NCBI GenBank assembly: GCA_036676195.1
Contig: JAKFDK010000096.1
Coordinates: forward strand, 1 to 10,568
Length of the DNA stretch: 10,568 bases
Direction: 5' to 3'
Source of the DNA: JAKFDK01 sp036676195
Lineage (GTDB): Bacteria > Bacillota > Sulfobacillia > Symbiobacteriales > ZC4RG38
In this document: piece by piece, positions 1 to 6,382 of the stretch
Layout of the letters: every line of letters starts with the position of its first letter
Numbering within the stretch: position 1 is the first letter of the stretch
The notes under the pieces: generated by a model
Told to the model about the DNA's origin: nothing
Database searches by the model: none
Seen by the model: only the letters and a program-made list of their open reading frames with translations
Program-made: the position numbers and the translations under genes

Positions 1-1
1 G

Positions 2-1924
2 GTGAGTTTCAACAGCAACGGCGGAACGGCGGTCGGCAGCCAGAGCGTGAACTACAACGGGACCGCAACCGAGCCGGCTGCGCCGACGCGGACGGGCTAC
101 ACCTTTGCGGGCTGGTATACGGACGAGGCGCTCACGAGTGCGTTCAGCTTCAGCACCACCGCGATTACGGCGGACGTGACGCTGTATGCGAAGTGGACCG
201 CTATGGCTCAAGTGGAAACTCCGGTAGCGAATCCGGCGGGCGGCGCGGTGGCGTCTGGCAGGATGGTGACGCTGACCACGGCGACCGAGGGTGCGACGAT
301 CTACTACACGACGGACGGCAGCACGCCGACAGCCGGCAGCACGCAGTACAGCACGCCAATCAGCGTGACGAGTGCGGTGACGGTCAATGCGATCGCAGTG
401 AAAGACGGCATGATTGATAGTTCCGTGATGAGCGAGAACTACACCATCAGGCGGCCCCCGCCTTCGGACAACGACAGCGACAACGACAACGACACCGACA
501 ACGACGATGACACTAGCGATGACACTGGCATGGATATCGGCGGTGACACGGGCGGTGGCGGCACCAGCGATGGCGGTAACCAGCCCGCTACCCCGCAAAG
601 CGAAACCATCGAGGTGAACGTAGAGAACGGCCAGGCCAGCAGCGGTTCAGTTGTGTCTACAGCCGCTATCATTCGCACGACAGGAACAGACGGCGAGAAG
701 AGGGATGAAGTTACTTTCAATCCCGAACAGGCGGACAACGCGGTCCAACAGTTGCAATCTGCCGGATCCGGTTCGGCCAAGATCGTCATTCCGGATCCTA
801 AGGATGAGGTTGCGGAACTAACGGTCACCATTCCGCAGAAGTCCTCGGAACGGCTGGCCAGTGGACAGGTCAGCCTGGAGATCTCCACCAGCAACGTGCG
901 CATCGATATCCCCAATGATTCGCTGCACGATTTCAATGACGATCTGTACTTCCGCGTTGTACCGATCAAGAAGACCGAAGAGCGCAGGCAAGTCGAGCAG
1001 CGGGCGAAGACGGAGACGGCGGTTCGAATTGTGGCTGGCAACAGCAACATCGAAATGGTCGGGCGTCCAATGACAATTGAGACGAACATGCAAAGCCGTC
1101 CGGTGACGCTGGTGCTGCCACTGGGAGACGAGTCGCTGAGCGAAGAGCAGCTCAAAGATATGGGCGTGTTCATTGAGCACAGCGACGGCACGAAGGAACT
1201 GGTCAAAGGTGACATCGTCTCGTTTGATGAATCCGGGAAGCGCGCCATTCGGATCCGCGTTAACAGATTCAGTACGTTTGCCATTGTTCGTGTAGAGGGC
1301 TGGCAGCAATCGTTGACGAGCAACTTGCACAAAGCCTATATCCTGGGTTATCCCGACGGAACCTTCCGACCGGACAGGACGATCACGCGTGCCGAGATGG
1401 CCGCCATTCTGGCCCGGGTCGTCAACAAGGAGGAACAGCTCGCCGGGAAGTCCTACACGGATGTCGACGCGGTCCACTGGGCGACAGAGGCCATCGCCAG
1501 AGTCACCAACAGGGGAGTCATGGAGGGATACCCGGACGGCCGCTTCGGGCCGGAAGCCTTGATCACCAGAGCGGAAATGGCGAGCATACTGGCGCGGTTG
1601 CTAGATGCCGCTTCTGGTCACGGCGTGGTCTTCGCCGACACCACCGGTCATTGGGCACAGGAGGCCATCGCGAAAGTAACGGCTGCTGGGATCGTGACCG
1701 GGTATGAGGATGGAACGTTCCGTCCTGACCAGGCGCTCACTCGTGCCGAAGCGGTCACGATAATAAACCGGTTCCTGGGCAGAGGGCCTTTGTCCGGTGT
1801 GGAACATAAGTGGAAGGATGTACCGGCGGAGTACTGGGCATATGAACAGATTCAGGAAGCTACGATTGATCATGCGTATAAGCGGCAGGTAGAGGGAGGG
1901 GAAGTCTACCTTCCTATTCCGTAA
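2..1924 (+). CDS. SLH-domain cell-surface protein, 5'-truncated by the window edge
   Basis: This is the C-terminal 640 residues of a secreted, wall-anchored protein. The open frame runs into the left edge and begins inside a repeat, so the GTG at base 2 is an internal Val and not the start. In order: an InlB/Listeria-Bacteroides-type repeat (about 1-66, with GYTFAGWYT and ending LYAKW); a chitobiase/beta-hexosaminidase C-terminal-like beta domain (about 73-148, YYTTDGSTPT); an Asp/Asn-rich linker (about 155-182); an unassigned beta-rich region (about 200-433); then SLH repeats at about 441-474, 485-534 and 543-592, each with a YxDGxF/PDGxF turn and a TRAE motif, and a partial fourth (604-640). 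In the SLH family the TRAE motif binds pyruvylated secondary wall polymer, so the protein probably sits non-covalently on the outer wall. The signal peptide and any catalytic domain would lie upstream. The domains seen are structural or adhesive, and the function of the whole protein is unknown. A strong terminator follows the stop. Confidence 0.93.
   Translation: MSFNSNGGTAVGSQSVNYNGTATEPAAPTRTGYTFAGWYTDEALTSAFSFSTTAITADVTLYAKWTAMAQVETPVANPAGGAVASGRMVTLTTATEGATIYYTTDGSTPTAGSTQYSTPISVTSAVTVNAIAVKDGMIDSSVMSENYTIRRPPPSDNDSDNDNDTDNDDDTSDDTGMDIGGDTGGGGTSDGGNQPATPQSETIEVNVENGQASSGSVVSTAAIIRTTGTDGEKRDEVTFNPEQADNAVQQLQSAGSGSAKIVIPDPKDEVAELTVTIPQKSSERLASGQVSLEISTSNVRIDIPNDSLHDFNDDLYFRVVPIKKTEERRQVEQRAKTETAVRIVAGNSNIEMVGRPMTIETNMQSRPVTLVLPLGDESLSEEQLKDMGVFIEHSDGTKELVKGDIVSFDESGKRAIRIRVNRFSTFAIVRVEGWQQSLTSNLHKAYILGYPDGTFRPDRTITRAEMAAILARVVNKEEQLAGKSYTDVDAVHWATEAIARVTNRGVMEGYPDGRFGPEALITRAEMASILARLLDAASGHGVVFADTTGHWAQEAIAKVTAAGIVTGYEDGTFRPDQALTRAEAVTIINRFLGRGPLSGVEHKWKDVPAEYWAYEQIQEATIDHAYKRQVEGGEVYLPIP
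467..526 (+). repeat. GAC/AAC-rich low-complexity tract encoding an Asp/Asn linker
   Basis: The tract is made of GAC, AAC, GAT, ACC and AGC codons and encodes alternating Asp with Asn, Ser or Thr between the hexosaminidase-C-like domain and the middle domain of the SLH protein. The DxDxD spacing resembles acidic calcium-binding linkers, but no complete EF-hand or RTX nonapeptide is visible. A flexible acidic spacer is the safest reading. Repeats of this kind can change in length by slippage. Confidence 0.6.
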
Positions 1925-1967
1925 CGACTCACTGGGTACACGGTTGGCAAGACTCCTTAATCCCGGG

Positions 1968-2000
1968 AAACGGCAAGCCTCGCGTGGGCTTGCCGTTTTT
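1968..2000 (+). terminator. Rho-independent terminator after the SLH gene
   Basis: A perfect 12-base inverted repeat, AAACGGCAAGCC with GGCTTGCCGTTT, flanks a 7-base loop (1980-1986) and runs into TTTTT. It lies 44 bases past the SLH stop codon. The stem is preceded by GGG and only a few A residues, so it probably acts mainly on the plus strand. Confidence 0.9.
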
Positions 2001-2229
2001 GGGTGCACGCTTGACTCCCTCTGGACCTTGCTTGGAGCGAACGCATGTAACGCGCGCAGGCCGCCCTGCGAACGTGTCAAAGCCCGGCGGCCGTTTGCTA
2101 ACGCCAGCCGGTGATGCCCATCAACCATGCTCTGCCGCACCTATTGCTGCATCCACACTCTGCCGGAACGCCTGGGCGACACCACACGTCTGTAAAGGTG
2201 GAAAAGCGGGGAGCAGAAGGAAACCAGGC
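2001..2229. other. Intergenic stretch without a recognisable gene
   Basis: Frames are open here on both strands, including one that runs through into the signal-peptidase remnant and one antisense frame covering the end of the SLH gene. Their translations are rich in Arg, Pro, Ser and Cys with no recognisable domain. No convincing promoter was found. The only signal is a purine-rich ribosome-site-like stretch (GAGCAGAAGG, 2211-2220) just before the remnant at 2230. Confidence 0.5.
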
Positions 2230-2412
2230 ATGGCAAGGCGACTCTGGCTCGAGTGGGGACCGGAACTGCTGGTGGCGCTGATGCTGGCGCTGCTGTTCAG
2301 GGCCGGGGTGGCCGAAGCACAGGTGGTGCCGACCGAGTCGATGGTGCCGACCATTTTTCCGGGGGACTGGCTGCTGGTGGAGAAGGTGGTGTACGTGGCC
2401 GTGGCCCTGTAG
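2230..2412 (+). pseudogene. Truncated type I signal peptidase remnant (N-terminal 60 residues)
   Basis: Type I signal peptidases are membrane serine proteases with a Ser/Lys dyad that cleave signal peptides outside the membrane. The 60-residue product shows the family's N-terminus: a membrane anchor (about 10-30), then PTESMVPTI (34-42) with the presumed nucleophile Ser37, then GDWLLVEKVVY (45-55). It then ends after VAVAL. The general-base Lys and all of the later conserved boxes are missing; complete enzymes are usually about 170-200 residues. The +1 frame just past VVY reads RGRGPV, which resembles the RVRGP-type continuation in the family. This suggests that a frameshift came first, and no later family motif can be found, so the rest was probably deleted. 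A plausible ribosome site (AGAAGG, 2215-2220) precedes the ATG. The stump cannot be an active peptidase by the known mechanism. A functional small membrane peptide is possible but unsupported. Confidence 0.72.
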
Positions 2413-2465
2413 AATCCTGGAGGTGGATACAGGGGCCAAAATAAGAGTTGCGGGCTACAAGGGGC

Positions 2466-2494
2466 TTTATCTTCCAACGGAACTGTGGTATACT
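2466..2494 (+). promoter_or_regulatory. Candidate extended -10 promoter of sdpRI
   Basis: TATACT at 2489-2494 matches the sigma-A -10 hexamer at five of six positions and is preceded by TGG, giving a TGn extended -10. The -35 is poor: TTTATC at 2466-2471, with 17-base spacing. Transcription would begin near 2501, about 20 bases before the sdpR ribosome site. The region is clearly less GC-rich than the flanking genes, as expected for a promoter. Confidence 0.55.
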
Positions 2495-2518
2495 GTATTT
2501 AGATGATTGGCTAACAGT
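2492..2518. promoter_or_regulatory. Possible SdpR operator (imperfect inverted repeat)
   Basis: ACTGT (2492-2496) and TTAG (2499-2502) are mirrored by CTAA (2511-2514) and ACAGT (2514-2518), giving an imperfect dyad that overlaps the end of the -10 and the expected start site. ArsR-family repressors commonly bind such dyads over their own promoter. The match is imperfect, so this is a suggestion from position and symmetry only. Confidence 0.25.
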
Positions 2519-2533
2519 CTAAGAGGTGAACCC

Positions 2534-2809
2534 ATGATCGGACTGAACTTGACCTTCAAAGCCCTGGCTGATCCCACCCGGCGTGAGATTCTTCGCCTGT
2601 TGCAACAGGGGGACCTGACCGCCGGGGAGATTGCCGATCAGTTTCAGATCTCCAAACCCAGCATCTCGCACCATCTCAGCTTGCTCAAACAGGCGCAACT
2701 GGTCCAGGATGTCCGCCAGGGCCAGAACATTGTGTACTCGTTGAACACCACCGTGTTTCAGGATGTACTGGGATGGATCATGCAGTTTCACCGCGGGGAG
2801 GGCGAATAA
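2534..2809 (+). CDS. sdpR: SdpR-type ArsR-family autorepressor
   Basis: This is a 91-residue winged-helix repressor. It has the ArsR core: FKALADPTRREILRLL (8-23), a GDLTAGEIADQF helix (26-37), and the recognition region ISKPSISHHLSLLKQA (39-54), followed by the wing (VRQGQNIVYSLNTT, 60-73). The ISKPSISHHL and YSLNTTVFQD stretches are very close to Bacillus subtilis SdpR as I remember it. No metal-binding Cys pair is present, consistent with SdpR, which represses sdpRI and in B. subtilis is sequestered at the membrane by SdpI bound to toxin. The ATG at 2534 was chosen because AGAGGTG (2522-2528) sits five bases before it; a TTG at 2507 in the same frame lacks a ribosome site. The sdpI start is three bases past the stop, so the two are certainly co-transcribed. 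The function here is inferred from family and pairing. Confidence 0.9.
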   Translation: MIGLNLTFKALADPTRREILRLLQQGDLTAGEIADQFQISKPSISHHLSLLKQAQLVQDVRQGQNIVYSLNTTVFQDVLGWIMQFHRGEGE

Positions 2810-2812
2810 TTA

Positions 2813-3484
2813 ATGAAAGAAGACACCTATCGGGTCGATGCCTGCACCTTACGCGGGGATTGGCCGGTGCTGACGGCTCTGGTACTGGACCTGGCATTCG
2901 GGCTGTGGGTCTGGCCGCGGCTGCCGGCGCAGGTGCCCATGCACTGGGGGCTGAACGGCCAGCCGGACCGTTTGGGACCGGCGTGGGAGGGGGCGATTGT
3001 GTTTCCGCTGCTGGCATCCGGGCTGTATCTGGCCATGCTCTTCACGCCGCTGCTTGACCCGCGCCGGGCGAATTATGTGCGCTTCGCCGGCTTCTACCGC
3101 CTGCTGCGCCAGGCCATTCCCCTGCTGCTGGTACTGCTGCACCTGGCCGTAACACTGGGCGCCCTGGGTTACCCGGTCGATCCGGTCCTGGCCGTGCGCG
3201 TGGCGCTGCCGCTGCTGTTCATTCTGATCGGCAACTACCTGGGGCAGGTGCGTCCCAACTATTTCGTCGGCCTGCGCACCCCCTGGACATTGGCCAGTGA
3301 GACGATCTGGACCCGCACCCATCGTCTGGCCGGTCGGTTGTGGGTGGCGGGCGGAATCCTCCAGATGGCGGCGGCCTTGCTGTCTCCAGCTTGGGGCATG
3401 GGCGTATTTGTGGGTCTGCTGGTACTGATGGTAGTGGTCCCGCTGGTTTACTCCTATCGGCTTTATCAACAGCATCAGGGGTAA
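2813..3484 (+). CDS. sdpI: SdpI-family multispanning immunity-type membrane protein
   Basis: This 223-residue protein has about six hydrophobic segments (16-34, 58-80, 100-119, 126-143, 173-190 and 195-217). A DUF1648-type segment is visible at about 36-55 (PAQVPMHWGLNGQPDR). The SdpI signature follows at about 140-178 (GNYLGQVRPNYFVGLRTPW, then ETIWTRTHRLAGRLW). In B. subtilis, SdpI protects cells from the SDP cannibalism toxin and also serves as its sensor, holding SdpR at the membrane. The length is close to the B. subtilis protein (about 207). It starts three bases after sdpR, with GGGGAGGG (2795-2802) as the ribosome site inside the sdpR end. No sdpABC toxin genes appear in the window, so this may be resistance to a neighbour's toxin or a more general envelope-stress role. 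The family is secure; the ligand is unknown. Confidence 0.9.
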   Translation: MKEDTYRVDACTLRGDWPVLTALVLDLAFGLWVWPRLPAQVPMHWGLNGQPDRLGPAWEGAIVFPLLASGLYLAMLFTPLLDPRRANYVRFAGFYRLLRQAIPLLLVLLHLAVTLGALGYPVDPVLAVRVALPLLFILIGNYLGQVRPNYFVGLRTPWTLASETIWTRTHRLAGRLWVAGGILQMAAALLSPAWGMGVFVGLLVLMVVVPLVYSYRLYQQHQG

Positions 3485-3495
3485 GCGTGCACGAA

Positions 3496-3526
3496 AAAAT
3501 CCAGCGCCCGGGCAGCGCTGGATTTT
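3496..3526. terminator. Bidirectional terminator between convergent genes
   Basis: A perfect 12-base inverted repeat, AAAATCCAGCGC (3496-3507) with GCGCTGGATTTT (3515-3526), encloses a 7-base loop. There is a T run on the plus strand and an A run (3494-3499) that gives a T run on the minus strand. It lies 11 bases after the sdpI stop and 10 bases past the minus-strand stop at 3537, so it can end both transcripts. Confidence 0.9.
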
Positions 3527-3536
3527 GTGTGAAGGT

Positions 3537-6067
3537 TCAGGGCGCCTTACCGGCCTGCTCCTCCCGCCGGGCCCGCTCCGCATAGTAGTCTCGAATCACG
3601 GCTTCGGCGGGCTTGCCCCGGGCAGTGAAGTTCACACTCCGGCAGGTGGCGGTCTGGCATTCATCGTTGGACATGACCCAGTACTCCCAAATGAAGCCGC
3701 CCTGCAACCAGTCGTACTTGTCGGCAATAGAGAAGAAGCTTGTGAAGAAATCGGTCTGAAGCTGGTAACCGGCCTGCACAGGGGCTTTCATGAACGTTTC
3801 GGTATCCGGCTTGCCCAGCAGGGCGGGGTCCAGGTTGGGCTGACCAAACTCCAGGAAGAGCACCGGCTTGCCGTATTTTCGGTGGGCCGCCTCCACCTGC
3901 TCGAAAAAGGCCTGCAGGCGGCTGGTCAGGTCTGCCACGTCGTTGGGGGCGCCGGCCCTGGCGGCAATGTCATACACGGACAGGCCAATGTAGTCAAAGT
4001 CCAGGGTCCAGATGTCGCTGGGCACACCGGCCAGTTGCCACCAGTACTGTGGGTCGGGCTCGCTGAAGGTGCGCCCCTCGTGCTGAACGGCGCTGTAGTG
4101 CTGGTCATAGGTGACCGCCCCCTTGTACACCGCCCGCACCTGCCGTAGCAGTTCCTTCAGCCACTCGGCCTGGGACACGTGAATGGCTGTGTCCATCTCG
4201 GTGCCGATCCCCAGCAGCTCCACGTTTTCCTCTTCCGCCATCCGGGCATAGTGCAGCACATACTCCGTATAGCTCTGCTTGAAGTTCTCGGTGGGCCAGT
4301 ACTCGTAGCGGTGATACTGACCGTCCACGCTGTCGGAAAAGACGGCCAGGGCCAGATAGACATGGAAGCCCTGGCAGCGCAGGCGGCGGATGAACCGGCG
4401 CAGATCGTCGTCCGACCACGACTGCAGGGCACCCTTGTTCAGCCCGCCCGCCGGGGCGGGGAACACGGTGTCGTCGGCGCGTGAGCGCAGGTGCCACACC
4501 GGGCTGACACCGACCCAGTTCACATTCTGCTTCCTGAGGTAGTCAAACCACTCTCGGGGCTGTTCCTGCATGTGCATTTGGTTGGCGCCCCAGGGTCCGG
4601 CGTTGTGTACGGCCCGGAAGTAGGTGCTGGGTGCGGGGGTCACACAGGAACTATCAGGCCACTCCGGCGGCGACTTGAGCTCGGGATCGACCGCAGCAGG
4701 CGACTTCCCGGCTGCCGGCCCGGTGGGCTTGCCGCCAGGCTTGACAGCGGGCTTATCGCTGGGCTTGCCGCCGGACCCGACGATAACCTTGTAAAACATC
4801 CGGTAGGTCCCGTCAGCCAGATGGACCACGGTGGGGTCACAGATCGTCTGGTCGCTGCCAGGCAGCACGCTGCCGCCGACGGTCCAGGTCTGGCCGTCGC
4901 CGGTGTAGGCCACGGCAATGCCGCCGCCGCTGCAATAGAAGGTGTGGAACTGGTCGCCGATGCGAACGGTGGCGGAGATGCTGCCACTGATCTGATTCTG
5001 GTAGGTAAAGGTCAGACCGTCGCGGGAGGTGGCCCGCACCAGTCCCTGCCCGCCGGCAGAGGTGAGCATGACCCACTCGGACCCGGTGTAGAACACGTCC
5101 GGGTCGGTGATGTTGGCGTAGGTAAAGCGCTGGCCTGCTTCTTCGGTAAAGTTGATCCCGTCGGCGGAGATAGCGGAGTAGACCACCTGGGTATCCAGGC
5201 TGGGCATCCAGCCGGTGGGTCCGTTGGGACCCATATAGTACAGGCGGATCCGCCCGTCTGCCAGCAGCACGGGCGCCGGATCGGCCAGCCCGCCGGTGTG
5301 GGCGCCGGTTACCTGCAGGGGCTGCTGGGTAAACGTCTTACCGTTATCGCTGCTGATGGCGACCATCAGGCCGGTCGGCTTGGACTGACCGGAGAAGTCG
5401 ACAAAGTACAGGTAGATCTTGCCGTCTTTGTATACCGCGCCCGGCACGGAAGCCTGGTCGAACAGCAACCGGTTGTCGGCTGCCCAGGCCTGCCCGTCGG
5501 CACTGGTTGCGGAATAGATCTGGTGCCGCGGCGCGCCCGGACCCGGCTGTGCCCCGGGGGTGCTTTCCTTGACCAGCGGCGGCGCCTGCTGACCGCCGGC
5601 CGGATTTTTCGGCGGTACCGGGGGCGCGGCGGTGGCAATCCGGATCGTTTGTGTGGCGGCGTCCCATCGACCCTGGCCCCAAAGGATTCGGCGACAAACC
5701 GGACCGGCACAAAGACCCGGTTCCCGATTAACTGGGCGGGAACAGCCAGGGGCAGGGTCGTGCCATCGGGCAGGGTTACGGCCGGACGGTCCAGATGCAG
5801 GTAGAACCGGCCCCGCTGCGGGTGGCCGACCAGAACCCCCGGTCCGGTGGCGTCGTAGGACACCATGGCGCCCAGCGCTTCGGCCACGAACCGTACCGGA
5901 ACCAGTGTGGTCCCGTTCAGCACCCGGGGTGGCTGGTCCGGGTGCAGTTCCTGGCCATCCACCACCAGGCGGATGATTCCGCCGGCTGCCAGCGTCGGGG
6001 GCGGAACCGTTCCCATCAACAGGGCCAGACTCAGCAAGCCGGCTTACAACAGGCGTATGGACCGCAT
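3537..6067 (-). pseudogene. Secreted stalk-domain / beta-propeller / GH-A-like glycoside hydrolase fusion, with an early stop and a frameshift
   Basis: The rebuilt product is about 842 residues. The start ATG at 6067 has a strong GGGAGG site just upstream and would give a signal peptide (MRSIRLL, one interrupted codon, AGLLSLALLMG, then TLAAGG). Codon 8 is TAA (6046-6044). Next is a PF07833-type stalk domain (about 5985-5630) with LVPVRFVAEALGA and VFVPVRFVAESFGARV. Near 5666 one base is missing: the frame must change to join ESFGARVD to WDAATQTIRIA. After a Pro-rich linker comes a GH43/sialidase-like propeller (about 5525-4779; repeated SADG/SxDG turns and DPAP, DPDV, CDPT strands). A Lys/Pro linker (KPSDKPAVKPGGKP) then leads to a TIM-barrel-like domain (about 4622-3660). 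Likely acid/base and nucleophile residues are Glu in GIGTEMD (4197-4199) and Glu in LFLEFGQ (3849-3851), as in clan GH-A; GH113 is my best family guess. The substrate is unknown. Restarting at the TTG at 6037 could bypass only the first lesion. Sequencing error is an alternative to true decay. Confidence 0.75.
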
Positions 6068-6382
6068 AGCTCAGCCTCCCTGATCCGCGGTGACGATGCG
6101 GTAACGGTCGATGCTTAAAATGAAGGATTAGGCAACCGAACCGACAATCCTGCGCCCAGACGCCGGTTGCACTGTCCTGATAGAAGCAGGTGGAAAAATC
6201 TTTATTCATCTTATACGCAGCATGAACCAAATGCCGGGCTGTTGTGGTCCTTTCATGCGAAGGTGCAATGATAGGTCATAGACAATTCCTTGTAAGTATT
6301 TTTCCGCCCTGAACCAGAGTCTCAAGGAACATGGGCACGGACGTTCGTATTTACTTAGCAGGACCAATGGGAGGAATTTGGT
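6068..6382. promoter_or_regulatory. Divergent intergenic region between two exported stalk-domain genes
   Basis: This AT-richer stretch must hold promoters for both genes. On the minus strand, weak candidates are TATAAG (complement of 6210-6215) and TTACAA/TATCAT with 16-base spacing (around 6294-6267). No good plus-strand promoter could be picked. A 7-base inverted repeat GCAACCG/CGGTTGC (6132-6138 and 6164-6170) with a 25-base loop lies in the probable leader of the glycosidase gene. TTCCTTG (around 6286-6292) is mirrored by CAAGGAA (around 6323-6329). I see no match to c-di-GMP, TPP, cobalamin or other riboswitches that I know. The ribosome sites at both ends are clear (GGGAGG on each strand). 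Confidence 0.4.

Noticed and set aside
1984..2229. Possible longer start for the signal-peptidase remnant, giving a 142-residue product.
   Set aside because: The added N-terminal part has no family resemblance and begins inside the terminator of the SLH gene. The ATG at 2230 starts exactly where family sequence begins and has a ribosome site.
4491..5804. Plus-strand open frame of 437 codons antisense to the glycosidase gene.
   Set aside because: It is Gly/Ala/Val/Arg-rich with no motif, and lies opposite a frame with clear propeller and barrel sequence. Long antisense frames are expected in GC-rich genes.
5667..6230. The minus-strand frame of the glycosidase remains open upstream of the frameshift to 6230, giving an apparent 897-residue protein starting MVHAAYKMNK.
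   Set aside because: Upstream of about 5666 this frame encodes low-complexity Arg/Pro/Gly/Ser sequence with no domain, while the neighbouring frame there encodes an obvious signal peptide and stalk domain. The upstream part is a shadow and extends into the intergenic region.
6068..6382. Possible c-di-GMP or other riboswitch upstream of the two exported proteins.
   Set aside because: None of the conserved core strings of the riboswitch classes I know is present on either strand. Only short inverted repeats are visible.
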